Below are positions 7,540-17,458 of a DNA stretch of 64,000 bases, in pieces. Made by a program: the position numbers and the translations under genes. The notes under the pieces are model-generated. The model was given only the letters and a program-made list of their open reading frames with translations, had not been told where the DNA came from and made no database searches. Origin of the DNA: an uncultured Clostridia bacterium (GTDB lineage: Bacteria > Bacillota > Clostridia > Christensenellales > CAG-314); assembly GCA_934230325.1 (NCBI GenBank), contig CAKQEP010000001.1, positions 1 to 64,000 on the forward strand, given 5' to 3'. Within the stretch, counting starts at the first letter, position 1. The number at the start of each line of letters is the position of its first letter.

Positions 7540-9786
7540 ATGATAAAAAGATATGCCAAAAAAACATTCGACGTCGATTTTAAGGATGTGGAATTTATCG
7601 AAAGTTTGGGCTTTGACCGTGAATGTAGCGTTGCGCTTGCGGGCAGAGGAATTACCCGCGAAAACCATCGCGAGTATTTTGACAATGATTTTTTTATATA
7701 TCATGACCCGTTTTTAATGACGGGAATGGACAAAATCGTCGATATAGTCAGCAAAACGATAAAAAATGGCGGCAAAATACTCGTTTATGGAGATTATGAT
7801 GCCGACGGACTTACTGCGTCGGCTATTTTGAAATTGTTTTTTGAGCATAACGGTATCGATTGCCGCATTATCATTCCAACCCGAGAAGACGGATACGGCT
7901 TGCATGTTGACCTTGTTATGCAAGAATATCAAAAACAACCTTTCGATTTGCTTATTACCGTCGATTGCGGCATTTCAAATCGAGAGGAAGTGCAACAGAT
8001 AAAAGAAAAAATCGACATACAAATTCTTGTCACCGACCACCACGAATTACCGCAAGTTTTGCCCGATTGTCCTTGCATAAACTGCAAAATAGGTTATCCT
8101 TTCGCTTATCTGTCAGGCGCGGGCGTTGCGCTTAAACTTGTTGAAGCATTGTCTGACAGACAAACCGCCTTACTTTATGCGGACATTGCGTCGGTCGGAA
8201 CTATTGCTGATATGATGCCATTGTCGGACGAAAATCGCAGTATAGTAAAACAGGGTATAGCAAATTTTAACCATAAAGGATTGATAAAATTAGCCGAAAC
8301 GACAAAGTGTGAATTTCCGCTCACGGCAACTTGTCTTGCCATGAAAATTTGCCCGAAAATAAATTCGGCAGGCAGAGTTGGTTCGCCCTATAAGGCGTTG
8401 GATTTATTGCTTATGCAGGGACGCGCAACGGCCGATGCGGTAGGACAACTCATAGAATGTAATGTTTTGCGGCAAAAAATTTTTGACGAGGTGCTTATTC
8501 AGGCAAAAAAACAACTCGATTTTGTTTCCCCGCAAGAAAAAATGCTTTTTTTTGTCGGAGAAGATTGGCAACACGGCATACTCGGTATTGCGGCAAACAG
8601 ATTTAAAGATATTTGCAAAAAGCCTTGCGCATTTTTGACTGCGGACGGTGACAACTACGTCGGTAGCGCGAGAAGTAGCGGAGATACAAATATTTTTGAC
8701 GCTTTTGCCGCTTGTTCTGATTTGTTGGTTAGATTCGGCGGACACAAAAACAGCGTAGGATTTACCGTTGCAAAACAAAATTTTAAAACGTTAAAACAAA
8801 AAATTTACTCCGTATTGCCGCAAGTCACGGCAGAGCAAAATATAGTCGCTTACGACGTCGATTTTATACCGCTTTATGCAAACAAAGATTATTACGACAA
8901 ACTCTATTGTTTAGAGCCGCAGTATCCAAACGATAAATTAGTGTTTTGCGTAAACGACTATTGCGTAAGCGCGTCTGTCTTTGCGACAAGTCATTTAAAG
9001 TTTACGCTCGGTTGCGGATTAGAGTTGAAAGCGTTTAACAATTACACCTTTTACTATCCTGCGCTTAAAGACGGCGCAGAGTGTACCGTGTTGTTTACTT
9101 TGGAGTATGACCGCTACTTAAAAAAAGTGTGCGGTACGGTGGTGGATATGGAATTGCGAAACAGTCTAAATCTCGACGGATTGTATGCGTTAAACTATAT
9201 CAATAATATGTATCGTATCGATTACGACGATTTTTGTTGCGTCGACGAAGTGCGTGAATTGCTCAAAAAGCCCGATACCGTTGCAATATTTAATAGTTAT
9301 CTCGACTTTGATTTTACCGCAAAAACCTTTGATTTTGACGATTATTATCTCGGTTTTTGCGCCGTCGATAAGCCTTATGACAAATATGTGCTTATTTCGC
9401 CTAAAGACGAAACTTCTTTTGCGGGCTGTAAAAACGCTATAGTTTTTGGCAATTATGGCGACGGGTACGTTCAAAGATATTTTTCGGAAGAAAAATATGC
9501 CGCTTTAAGATTGCCAAAACCTTCGTTTTTGGATACAATAGAACTTGACAGAAAGGTCTGCGTTGAAGTATTTAAAGCCATAAAAGGGTTTTCTAACGGT
9601 TTTAGCGGTCTTGACAGTTTCAACGGAGTATTTATCGACGCCACAAAGCAACAAATTGCGCTCTGTATTAAAGTATTTGAGCAGTTGGGCATAATCAAAA
9701 AGGAAAACGGAAAATTTTTTGTAGACACGTCTTGCAAAAACAATCTGGAAAACAGTGTCTTGTACAATATGTTTAAAAAGCAATGA
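7540..9786 (+). CDS. recJ: Single-stranded-DNA exonuclease RecJ
   Basis: A 748-residue DHH-family nuclease that degrades ssDNA 5' to 3' in recombination and mismatch repair. The catalytic motifs are clear: DYDADG at 85-90 (motif I), TVDCG near 140-144, DHH at 166-168, and GRVG/SAG and RFGGH motifs further on, followed by OB-fold-like and C-terminal regions. The start is the ATG at 7540; the ribosome binding site is weak. The 3' end overlaps rel by 4 bases (ATGA). In many Clostridia apt lies between recJ and rel; it is absent here. Confidence 0.95.
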   Translation: MIKRYAKKTFDVDFKDVEFIESLGFDRECSVALAGRGITRENHREYFDNDFFIYHDPFLMTGMDKIVDIVSKTIKNGGKILVYGDYDADGLTASAILKLFFEHNGIDCRIIIPTREDGYGLHVDLVMQEYQKQPFDLLITVDCGISNREEVQQIKEKIDIQILVTDHHELPQVLPDCPCINCKIGYPFAYLSGAGVALKLVEALSDRQTALLYADIASVGTIADMMPLSDENRSIVKQGIANFNHKGLIKLAETTKCEFPLTATCLAMKICPKINSAGRVGSPYKALDLLLMQGRATADAVGQLIECNVLRQKIFDEVLIQAKKQLDFVSPQEKMLFFVGEDWQHGILGIAANRFKDICKKPCAFLTADGDNYVGSARSSGDTNIFDAFAACSDLLVRFGGHKNSVGFTVAKQNFKTLKQKIYSVLPQVTAEQNIVAYDVDFIPLYANKDYYDKLYCLEPQYPNDKLVFCVNDYCVSASVFATSHLKFTLGCGLELKAFNNYTFYYPALKDGAECTVLFTLEYDRYLKKVCGTVVDMELRNSLNLDGLYALNYINNMYRIDYDDFCCVDEVRELLKKPDTVAIFNSYLDFDFTAKTFDFDDYYLGFCAVDKPYDKYVLISPKDETSFAGCKNAIVFGNYGDGYVQRYFSEEKYAALRLPKPSFLDTIELDRKVCVEVFKAIKGFSNGFSGLDSFNGVFIDATKQQIALCIKVFEQLGIIKKENGKFFVDTSCKNNLENSVLYNMFKKQ

Positions 9787-11954
9787 AATACGACGAATCT
9801 TTATCAAACAACATAAAAAACCTTGAGTCAAAGGCAAAATATTATTATCCGCATGACTCCGACATTATTCTCAAAGCGTTGGAGTATTCTCGTAATGCGC
9901 ACGGCGACCAAAAACGCGCGAGCGGACAACCATATATAATACATCCGATAATAGTTGCCGATTTGCTAATGGATCTCGGCATGGACGCTCCTGCGGTTTG
10001 TGCGGCTTTACTTCACGATACGGTAGAAGATACAAAAGTCACAGACGCAGATTTGCGAGAAAATTTTGGCGAAGAAATCGCAAACTTGGTGCAGGGTGTT
10101 ACTAAATTATCCAATCTACACTTTAACAGCGTCGAGGAGGAGCAAGCGGAAAACATCAGAAAAATGTTTTTTGCTATGGCGAAGGATATAAGGGTAATTA
10201 TTATTAAACTTGCCGACCGACTTCATAATATGCGTAGTTTGCAATATCTTTCCGAAGACCGCCAACAAAAAATGGCGCGCGAAACTTTGGATATATTTGC
10301 TCCGATTGCGGGCAGGCTCGGTATCAGTCAAATTAAGTGTGAGTTGGAAGACTTGTGTTTAAAATACCTTGACAGAGAAGCGTATGATTATCTCGTAGAA
10401 AACATTGCTCAAAAAAAGGAAGAAAGACAGATTTTTATCGACAAAATGCTTGTTGAACTTAAAAGCGTTTTGGCGGAAGTAAACGTAGAAGGCGAAGTTT
10501 TTGGCAGAACCAAGCATTTTTACAGCATTTACAAAAAAATGAAAAATCAAGGCAAATCTCTTAGCGAGATTTACGATTTGACAGCGTTAAGGGTTATCGT
10601 AAAAACGGTAAAAGACTGTTATAGCGTTTTGGGCGCGATACACGCACGATGGAAACCTATACCCGGTCGATTCAAAGATTATATAGCCGTGCCCAAACCC
10701 AACCTTTATCAATCGTTGCATACGACCGTCATGACAAACATGGGCGTACCGTTTGAAATACAGATACGCACGGAGGAGATGCACAAAATCGCAGAATACG
10801 GTATTGCGGCGCACTGGAAGTACAAAGAGGGGATAACCGCTAGAAGTCAATTTGAAGACAAACTTAACTGGATAAAAGAAGTTTTAGCTTATGAGACCGA
10901 CCTTAAAGACAGCGCCGAATTTCTCGATTTGATAAAACGAGATATTTCTATAAGCAACGAAGTTTATTGTTTCACGCCAAAGGGCGACGTAAGAAATCTC
11001 ACCGCCGGCGCAACCGCACTTGACTTCGCATACGCTATACACAGTGAAATAGGCAACAAGTGCGTAGGCATAAAGGTAAACAGCAAGATTGTTCCGCTTG
11101 ATAAAGTATTGCAAAACGGCGACGTGGTTGAGGTGCTTATCAGCCAAAACAGCAAAGGACCGTCAAGGGACTGGTTAAATATAGTCAAAACTTCGGGCGC
11201 AAAAGCAAAGATAAGGCAATACTTTAAACGCGAACTCAAAGACGAAAACATACGCACGGGCAAATCGATGTTGGATAGGGAGGCAAAAAGGAGAGGGCTT
11301 ACTCTTGCTCAACTCATTACTCCCGCCGCGACGGAAGAAGTTTGCGTCAGATACAAACTTGAAAATATCGACGAAGTTTATGCTGCGGTAGGTTATGGCG
11401 CGTTGTCTATCAATCAAGTTATGACAAAACTTGTGGCAAACGCAAGTCCGCTTGCAAAAATGGTTGTTGACACGCAAAATGCCAACAAACAAAGCAGAAT
11501 AAGAGAAAAAAGCAACGTTGAGATAAAAGGACACGACGATTTGCTTGTTAGATTCAGCCGTTGTTGTTCTCCCGTGCCAGGTGACGAAATAATCGGATAT
11601 ATAAGTCGCGGTCGCGGCGTGTGTATACATCGCAAAGATTGTCACACTTTAAAAAATCTCGAAGTCGAGCGTTTAATAGAAGCAAAATGGATAAATCCAA
11701 ACCCGACTTCCAACAGTTTTGCCGCAACTTTACAGATTATTTTAGAGGACAAAGTGGGCGTTTTTGCAGAAATTACAAAACTTATTGCCAACGAAGGACT
11801 GCCGATAATAGCTATCAATGCCCGAAAAGACAAACAGCATAATGCGGTCGCAGTTGTTACCGTAGAAATATCAAACCACAACCAACTCAATCAACTTATA
11901 AACAGGCTTCAAAATATGCCTAACACAATAAAAGTATTCAGAACGACGGTTTAA
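9783..11954 (+). CDS. relA: Bifunctional (p)ppGpp synthetase/hydrolase Rel
   Basis: A 723-residue long RSH enzyme that makes and degrades the stringent-response alarmone. Domains in order: HD hydrolase (HPI...HDTVEDT, His78-Asp79 retained, so hydrolysis is expected); synthetase (~residues 240-350, YSIYKKM ... RFKDYIA.PK.N.YQSLH); TGS (~395-455); helical and zinc-finger-like region (RFSRCCSPVPGD); and C-terminal ACT (~645-723). Length is normal. It is translationally coupled to recJ by a 4-base overlap and followed 2 bases later by the glyoxalase-like gene. Confidence 0.95.
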   Translation: MKYDESLSNNIKNLESKAKYYYPHDSDIILKALEYSRNAHGDQKRASGQPYIIHPIIVADLLMDLGMDAPAVCAALLHDTVEDTKVTDADLRENFGEEIANLVQGVTKLSNLHFNSVEEEQAENIRKMFFAMAKDIRVIIIKLADRLHNMRSLQYLSEDRQQKMARETLDIFAPIAGRLGISQIKCELEDLCLKYLDREAYDYLVENIAQKKEERQIFIDKMLVELKSVLAEVNVEGEVFGRTKHFYSIYKKMKNQGKSLSEIYDLTALRVIVKTVKDCYSVLGAIHARWKPIPGRFKDYIAVPKPNLYQSLHTTVMTNMGVPFEIQIRTEEMHKIAEYGIAAHWKYKEGITARSQFEDKLNWIKEVLAYETDLKDSAEFLDLIKRDISISNEVYCFTPKGDVRNLTAGATALDFAYAIHSEIGNKCVGIKVNSKIVPLDKVLQNGDVVEVLISQNSKGPSRDWLNIVKTSGAKAKIRQYFKRELKDENIRTGKSMLDREAKRRGLTLAQLITPAATEEVCVRYKLENIDEVYAAVGYGALSINQVMTKLVANASPLAKMVVDTQNANKQSRIREKSNVEIKGHDDLLVRFSRCCSPVPGDEIIGYISRGRGVCIHRKDCHTLKNLEVERLIEAKWINPNPTSNSFAATLQIILEDKVGVFAEITKLIANEGLPIIAINARKDKQHNAVAVVTVEISNHNQLNQLINRLQNMPNTIKVFRTTV

Positions 11955-11956
11955 AT

Positions 11957-12589
11957 ATGTTAAAATACAAACTAATCACTACGGGCATGTTGCCCACAAA
12001 TACTTATATCCTTTACGACGACACCACAAACGATTGCGTTGTCATAGACCCCGCTTTTGACGGCGGTAAAGTTTTGTCTATTTTAAAGGATAAAAAATTC
12101 AACTTAAAAGGCATTTTGTTGACGCACGGGCATTTTGACCATTGCGGCGGCGTAAAAACGTTGCTCGAATACAAAAACGTTGACGTATACGGCAACAGTT
12201 TAGACGCGGAGTTGGCGGCAAGCGCATCAAAAAATCAATGGCGCGCAAGGGCGCAAGACTGTACGATGACCAAATTTGTAGATAACGAAAAAGATTTTTC
12301 GATAGGAAATTTCAAGTTTTCCGTCATGAATACACCCGGCCACACGGAAGGCGGCGTTTGTTATTTTATCGACGACTTGATGTTTAGCGGCGATACTTTG
12401 TTTTGTGACTCTGTAGGTCGTACCGATTTGCAAGGCGGGGACAGTGCAAAACTCGCTGAATCCCTAAAAAAGATTGCAAATATCAAAAAAAATTATACCG
12501 TGTTGGCGGGGCATATGGAAACAACCGACTTGGACACTCAAAAACGTACAAACCCGTATTTAAAGGCGGAGGCTATAGATTTTGACTGA
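11957..12589 (+). CDS. Metallo-beta-lactamase-fold hydrolase, glyoxalase II-like
   Basis: A 210-residue single-domain MBL-fold hydrolase. The metal-binding THGHFDHCGG motif, the later TPGH motif, FSGDTLF and the final GH (LAGHMETT) are all present. Such short glyoxalase II-like proteins hydrolyse thioesters or related compounds; the actual substrate cannot be read from sequence. It lies 2 bases after rel and overlaps hemZ by 8 bases, an order common in Clostridia. Confidence 0.85.
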   Translation: MLKYKLITTGMLPTNTYILYDDTTNDCVVIDPAFDGGKVLSILKDKKFNLKGILLTHGHFDHCGGVKTLLEYKNVDVYGNSLDAELAASASKNQWRARAQDCTMTKFVDNEKDFSIGNFKFSVMNTPGHTEGGVCYFIDDLMFSGDTLFCDSVGRTDLQGGDSAKLAESLKKIANIKKNYTVLAGHMETTDLDTQKRTNPYLKAEAIDFD

Positions 12590-14012
12590 AAACAACGTTG
12601 TTAATTTTTATACCGATACGCCGGAATACGGCTCGGAATTGATAGACGTCGCAAAACTGTTTATGCATGACAAAAATTTTGTTTTGACGCAAGAGTATGA
12701 AGACGGTATCGTTCACAAAACGGAAACAAACGGCAACGCAATAAAAAACACTTGTAGTTTTTGCAATCAAACGTATTCCGACGTGTTTGTTTTAAAGCCC
12801 GACTACACCCCGTTGGAGGCAAAACGTTACAAAAAAAGGTATGCAAAACTTTCCGTTTACTATTGTCTTAAAAAAGTATTTGACAGGCGGTTGCCGTGGG
12901 GCGCACTGACGGGTATTCGTCCGACAAAACTCGCTTGGGAGATTACCGACAGCGAAGGAGATTTTAAAGATACGTTTAAAAGACTTTTTGACGTTTCCGA
13001 CGCAAAAATCGAGGTTGCCGCAAAAATTCTCGACGCGCAAAAAGGTCTTAGAATCTCGGACGACGGCAAAGTGGATATTTACGTCGGAACACCTTTTTGT
13101 ACTTCTCGTTGCAGCTATTGCAGTTTTACAGGAGGTGAAATATCACGTCTTAAACAATACGTCGAGCCATATTTTAATGCGGTTGATAAGGAAATTGCCG
13201 CCGCGCTTTTTTTTGTAAAAGAGTACGGTTTAGAGATTAAAAACGTATATTTTGGCGGAGGAACGCCGACGGCGTTGCCGCTTGAATTGTTGGATAAACT
13301 TCTTAATAGATTTGATAAACTGTCTACAAGCGAGTTTACAGTAGAGGCGGGCAGACCGGACACCATAAATGACGACACTTTTAAAGTGTTCAAAAATCAC
13401 GGCGTCAACAGGATAAGCATAAATCCGCAAACCTTTTGTCAACGAGTATTAAATCTTGTTGGCAGAAAACACACCGTAGAAGATATAATAGACCGCTATC
13501 AAAAGGCTCGTAAATACGATTTTGTCATAAATATGGATTTTATCGCAGGATTGCCGACGGAAACAAAAGAGGAATTTTTTGCCGACGTTGACAAAGTTGC
13601 GGAGTTGTCGCCCGACAACGTTACCATACATACTCTCGCATTAAAAAAGGGCAGTATTTTAAAAGGGCAAACCGCTGAAGCAAGCGACGACGGGCGAGTG
13701 TCGGATATGGTTGACTATGCTTACAAAAATCTTGTTGCGGCGGGTTATCAACCGTATTATTTGTACAGACAAAAGTATATGGCGGATAATTTAGAAAATA
13801 TAGGATATTGCAAACAAGGCAAACAAAGTTTGTATAATATCGATATTATGGAGGAAACGACAAGCATAATCGCATGCGGCAGCAATTCGATAAGCAAACG
13901 CGTATTTGGTAAGCAAAACAGAATAGAGCGGCTTGCTGCGGCAAAAGATTTGCCTACTTATTTAAACAATATTGACGTTTTGATAAAAAAGAAAGCGGAA
14001 TTGTTTAAGTAG
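12582..14012 (+). CDS. hemZ: HemZ-like coproporphyrinogen dehydrogenase family radical SAM protein
   Basis: A 476-residue radical SAM protein of the HemN/HemZ group. Cluster ligands are C173, C177 and C180 (CTSRCSYC), followed by YFGGGTPT, the SAM-binding signature of this group. The N-terminal ~165-residue extension, including GALTGIRPTKL, is characteristic of HemZ and distinguishes it from HemW. The start is TTG at 12582, with GGAGG ending 9 bases upstream and the start inside the preceding gene. Other heme genes are not in the window, so oxygen-independent coproporphyrinogen oxidation is inferred from family only. Confidence 0.85.
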   Translation: MTENNVVNFYTDTPEYGSELIDVAKLFMHDKNFVLTQEYEDGIVHKTETNGNAIKNTCSFCNQTYSDVFVLKPDYTPLEAKRYKKRYAKLSVYYCLKKVFDRRLPWGALTGIRPTKLAWEITDSEGDFKDTFKRLFDVSDAKIEVAAKILDAQKGLRISDDGKVDIYVGTPFCTSRCSYCSFTGGEISRLKQYVEPYFNAVDKEIAAALFFVKEYGLEIKNVYFGGGTPTALPLELLDKLLNRFDKLSTSEFTVEAGRPDTINDDTFKVFKNHGVNRISINPQTFCQRVLNLVGRKHTVEDIIDRYQKARKYDFVINMDFIAGLPTETKEEFFADVDKVAELSPDNVTIHTLALKKGSILKGQTAEASDDGRVSDMVDYAYKNLVAAGYQPYYLYRQKYMADNLENIGYCKQGKQSLYNIDIMEETTSIIACGSNSISKRVFGKQNRIERLAAAKDLPTYLNNIDVLIKKKAELFK

Positions 14013-14069
14013 TAGCAATAATCGAATAATTTCTTTGCAAATTTAAGGCAAAAAATTATTAAGTTTTGC

Positions 14070-14098
14070 TTTACAAAATCTACGCATTGTGATATTAT
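14070..14098 (+). promoter_or_regulatory. SigA-type promoter of rpsO
   Basis: TTTACA (14070-14075), 17 bases, TATTAT (14093-14098). Transcription would begin near 14105, giving a leader of about 78 bases. Confidence 0.75.
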
Positions 14099-14103
14099 AC
14101 TTG

Positions 14104-14182
14104 ATGTCCGTGTTCTGAGTTTACCGATTCTCCAACGGTATACTTCGATTACGGCGTAAATAATATATCGGAGGATAAAAAA
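14104..14182 (+). promoter_or_regulatory. Structured rpsO leader, probable S15 autoregulatory site
   Basis: The leader can fold as an outer stem CCGTG (14108-14112) with TACGG (14150-14154) that encloses a TACCG/CGGTA hairpin (14122-14126 with 14136-14140) and a further short element. S15 is known to bind such multi-branch leaders and repress its own translation in several phyla. The fold is read by eye. Confidence 0.5.
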
Positions 14183-14440
14183 ATGAAAACCAAACAAGAA
14201 ATCATCGCAAAGTTCGGACGTAAAGAAGGAGATACGGGTAGCCCCGAAGTGCAAATCGCTTTATTGACAGAGCGCATCAACCACCTCAACGAGCATCTTA
14301 AAACCCACAAAAACGATCACCACTCCCGTCGCGGACTTCTTCAGATGGTCGGTCACCGCAAGGGTTTGCTTGAGTATCTCAAAGCAACCGATTTGGAAAA
14401 ATACAGACAAATACTTGTAGACCTTGACTTGAGAAAGTAA
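14183..14440 (+). CDS. rpsO: 30S ribosomal protein S15
   Basis: An 85-residue protein, slightly shorter than the usual 88-89, with the S15 signatures GDTGSPEVQIALLT, HLKTHKNDHHSRRGLL and GHRKGLLEYL. It binds 16S rRNA at the h20-h22 junction in early 30S assembly. The ATG follows CGGAGG. It has its own promoter, a structured leader and a strong terminator, and precedes pnp as in many bacteria. Confidence 0.97.
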   Translation: MKTKQEIIAKFGRKEGDTGSPEVQIALLTERINHLNEHLKTHKNDHHSRRGLLQMVGHRKGLLEYLKATDLEKYRQILVDLDLRK

Positions 14441-14443
14441 AAC

Positions 14444-14478
14444 AAAAAAGGGTGGGATTTTTTGCTCACCCTTTTTTT
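14444..14478 (+). terminator. Intrinsic terminator after rpsO
   Basis: An A6-GGGTG stem pairs with CACCC-T7 around a ~12-base loop, giving a GC core plus T-tract. Confidence 0.85.
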
Positions 14479-14528
14479 CAAAAACGGATTTAATAAGAAA
14501 AGAGAATATATTTAGGAGAATTTTAAAA

Positions 14529-16652
14529 ATGAGTGAGTTTAAAAAGGAAACGCATACGATAGGCAATCGCACCTACTACACTTTTGAAGGCAGTATGGGT
14601 GACAAGCCTATGATTGTAGAAATCGGCAAGTATTGCGAACAAGCAAACGGCAGTTGCGTAGTGCGTTGCGGAGAAACCGCCGTACTTGTCAATGCCACGT
14701 TGGCGGCAGCGCCGAGAGACGGTATAGACTTTTTCCCTCTCGGAGTTGATTTTGAGGAAAAAATGTATTCCGTCGGCAAAATACCGGGCGGATTTAAAAA
14801 AAGAGAAGGACGTCCCAGCGACAAAGCGATACTCGTATCGCGTCTTATCGATAGGCCGTTGCGCCCGTTGTTTCCCAAAGGGTTTTTAAACGACGTTGCC
14901 GTTGTTGCGACTCCGTTGTCGGTTGAGCCCGATATTCAGCCGGAAGCGTTTGCCATGATAGGCAGCAGCATTGCTCTTTCTATAAGCGACATACCTTTTG
15001 CGGGTCCTACGGGAAGCGTGGTCGTCGGATACGTTGACGGCAAATACGTTATCAATCCCAACGCCGAACAAAGAGAAAAAAGTCTTTTGTCGCTCAACTT
15101 GAGCGGCACGAAAGACGCCGTAATGATGGTAGAAGCAGGCAGTAAGGAAATTTCCGAAAGCGAAATGCTTGAGGCGATTCTTTTTGGCCATGAAGAAATT
15201 AAAAAGCAATGCGAATTTATCGAATTTATCGTTAAAGAAGTAGGCAAACCTAAAATCACGCCCGTTTTGCACGTCGCGCCTGAAGAAATTGACAAGCAAA
15301 TCAGAGAATATGCCGTCGATATGGTAGCGTATTCCGTCGACACTTTTGACCGTCACGAGAGGCAGGCAAGAGAGGACGAAGTTAAGGAAAAAGTCAAGGC
15401 TCATTTTGAGGAAGTTAATCCCGACGCAGTAGCGTGGGTGGGCGACGTTTTGTATAAAATGACAAAAGAAAAGGTGCGCGCTCGTATTCTCAATGACGGA
15501 GTGCGTCCCGACGGTCGTTCTACAAAGGAAATTCGTCCTATTTGGTGTGATGTAGGCGTATTACCCCGCGCGCATGGTAGCGGCGTGTTTACCAGAGGTA
15601 TGACGCAGGCTATGACAATCGCAACGCTCGGCACAATCAGCGACGTACAAAAACTCGAAGGTCTTGACGATGATATGACTTTCAAGAGATATATGCATCA
15701 CTACAATATGCCGCCGTATTCTACGGGAGAAGCAAAACCGTTGCGTAGTCCGGGTAGGCGTGAAATCGGTCACGGCGCATTGTCCGAAAGGGCTTTAGAG
15801 CCTGTTTTGCCGTCGGAAGAAGATTTTCCTTACGCTATCCGCACCGTCAGCGAGATTTTAAGCAGCAACGGTAGCACGAGCCAAGCGAGTATTTGCGGCA
15901 GCACGCTTGCCTTGATGGATGCAGGCGTGCCTATCAAAGCGCCCGTAGCGGGTATTGCAATGGGACTTATGAAAAGCGAAGATCAATCCAAAGTCGTGGT
16001 TTTGAGCGACATACAAGGGTTGGAAGACTTTTTCGGCGATATGGACTTTAAGGTTGCGGGTACGAGAAGCGGCATAACAGCCATTCAAATGGACATAAAA
16101 ATCAAGGGTATCGACAAACAAATTCTTACTACCGCATTGCAACAGGCAAAAGAAGGCAGAATGTTTATCCTTGACAAAATGCAGGAAGTTATCGACAAGC
16201 CAAGACCTCAACTTTCCAAATATGCGCCCAAAATAATATCCTTTAACATCGATCCCGACAAAATCAGGGAAGTAATCGGCAGCGGCGGCAAGACAATCAA
16301 CAAGATTATCGAGCAGACAGGCGTAAAAATCGATATTACCGACGATGGCTTAGTGTTTATCGCGACAAGCGACGAGCAAATGCAAAAGAAAGCCAAAGAT
16401 ATGGTTATGGCTATAGTCAAAGATCCCGAAGTCGGCGACGAATACACGGGAGAAGTCGTACGTATTCTTGAGTTTGGCGCGTTTGTAGAACTCGCACCCG
16501 GCAAAGACGGTATGATTCATATCAGCAAACTTGCTAAAAACAGAGTAGAAAAAGTCACCGACGTCGTTAATATCGGCGATACGGTAGTAGTAAAAGTAAT
16601 AAAAATTGACGAAAAAGGCAGAGTAGACCTCAAACTCGTCAAAAAACTTTAA
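14529..16652 (+). CDS. pnp: Polyribonucleotide nucleotidyltransferase (PNPase)
   Basis: A 707-residue phosphorolytic 3'-5' exoribonuclease of the degradosome. Two RNase PH domains (~1-220 and ~310-545) flank a helical linker and are followed by KH (~550-615, GSGGKTINKIIEQTG) and S1 (~625-695, GAFVELAPGKDGMIHIS) domains. The active-site segment of the second RNase PH domain (FFGDMDFKVAGT) is intact. AGGAGA lies 12 bases before the ATG. It sits downstream of rpsO and upstream of the ylxY/M16 pair, as in Bacillus subtilis. Confidence 0.97.
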   Translation: MSEFKKETHTIGNRTYYTFEGSMGDKPMIVEIGKYCEQANGSCVVRCGETAVLVNATLAAAPRDGIDFFPLGVDFEEKMYSVGKIPGGFKKREGRPSDKAILVSRLIDRPLRPLFPKGFLNDVAVVATPLSVEPDIQPEAFAMIGSSIALSISDIPFAGPTGSVVVGYVDGKYVINPNAEQREKSLLSLNLSGTKDAVMMVEAGSKEISESEMLEAILFGHEEIKKQCEFIEFIVKEVGKPKITPVLHVAPEEIDKQIREYAVDMVAYSVDTFDRHERQAREDEVKEKVKAHFEEVNPDAVAWVGDVLYKMTKEKVRARILNDGVRPDGRSTKEIRPIWCDVGVLPRAHGSGVFTRGMTQAMTIATLGTISDVQKLEGLDDDMTFKRYMHHYNMPPYSTGEAKPLRSPGRREIGHGALSERALEPVLPSEEDFPYAIRTVSEILSSNGSTSQASICGSTLALMDAGVPIKAPVAGIAMGLMKSEDQSKVVVLSDIQGLEDFFGDMDFKVAGTRSGITAIQMDIKIKGIDKQILTTALQQAKEGRMFILDKMQEVIDKPRPQLSKYAPKIISFNIDPDKIREVIGSGGKTINKIIEQTGVKIDITDDGLVFIATSDEQMQKKAKDMVMAIVKDPEVGDEYTGEVVRILEFGAFVELAPGKDGMIHISKLAKNRVEKVTDVVNIGDTVVVKVIKIDEKGRVDLKLVKKL

Positions 16653-16656
16653 AGAT

Positions 16657-16680
16657 AAGCCCCGCGTCAAAACGGGGCTT
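16657..16680 (+). terminator. Hairpin after pnp
   Basis: A perfect 8-bp stem AAGCCCCG/CGGGGCTT around an 8-base loop starts 4 bases after the pnp stop. No T-tract follows on the + strand. Confidence 0.6.
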
Positions 16681-16731
16681 TAAAAAAATCATAAGAGACA
16701 AACGGTTTTCATACCATAATACGAGGCAAGT

Positions 16732-17454
16732 ATGAAAACCAAATCTAATATTTTACACGGCTTAATAATAAATTCCGTTATCGTTTGTTTGCTCGTATCC
16801 GTATTTTGCGTCGGGTTTGCATTTAACAAATCAGGTAGTGTTTTTGACAAAACAGGGCGCGGCGCAATATATTCGGGAGATAAAAACAAGGCGGAAGTCT
16901 GTATAATGTTTAACGTATACGGCGGTACGGAATACATACCCGATATTCTCGCCACGCTAAAAAAACACGATGTTAAGGTTACTTTTTTTGTGGGCGGGTG
17001 TTGGGTTGCAAAAAACGAAGACGTTTTTTTAAAAATCATTGCCGACGGACACGAAATAGGCAGTCACGGTTATTTTCACAAAGACCATGCCAAACTCGAT
17101 TACGAAGGCAATTACAACGAAATTTTTGTTACTCACAAGTTGGTCAAAGAACTTGCCGGTATAGAAATGAATCTTTTTGCGCCGCCGTCAGGTAGTTTTG
17201 ACAGTCTTACTCTCAAAGTTGCCGACAAACTAAACTATACTACGGTAATGTGGAGCAAAGATACGATAGACTGGCGCGACCACGACGTAAACAAAATTTA
17301 TTCTCGCGCGACAAAAAACGTTAAAAACGGCGATTTTGTGCTTATGCACCCGACAAAACATACTGCCGCCGCATTAGATAAAATAATTAGTTTTTATCGC
17401 GTTAACGGGTTTAGCGTGGGAATGGTTGGCAACAATATCAAAGGGATTACTTAA
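16732..17454 (+). CDS. ylxY: YlxY-type sporulation protein, polysaccharide-deacetylase fold
   Basis: A 240-residue protein with an N-terminal membrane anchor (~7-30) and a NodB-type domain. In the first NodB motif the usual metal-binding TFDDG is replaced by MFNVYGG, while HEIGSHGYFH (motif 2) remains. This matches YlxY, a spore-former-restricted group expected to be catalytically impaired, and is not an active deacetylase signature. The position between pnp and an M16 peptidase reproduces the pnpA-ylxY-mlpA order of Bacillus. A role in cortex or spore-envelope assembly is inferred. Confidence 0.8.
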   Translation: MKTKSNILHGLIINSVIVCLLVSVFCVGFAFNKSGSVFDKTGRGAIYSGDKNKAEVCIMFNVYGGTEYIPDILATLKKHDVKVTFFVGGCWVAKNEDVFLKIIADGHEIGSHGYFHKDHAKLDYEGNYNEIFVTHKLVKELAGIEMNLFAPPSGSFDSLTLKVADKLNYTTVMWSKDTIDWRDHDVNKIYSRATKNVKNGDFVLMHPTKHTAAALDKIISFYRVNGFSVGMVGNNIKGIT

Positions 17455-17458
17455 TATT

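Noticed and set aside
16732..17454. Active peptidoglycan/chitin deacetylase
   Set aside because: The metal-binding Asp motif TFDDG is replaced by FNVYGG, so the catalytically impaired YlxY type fits better.
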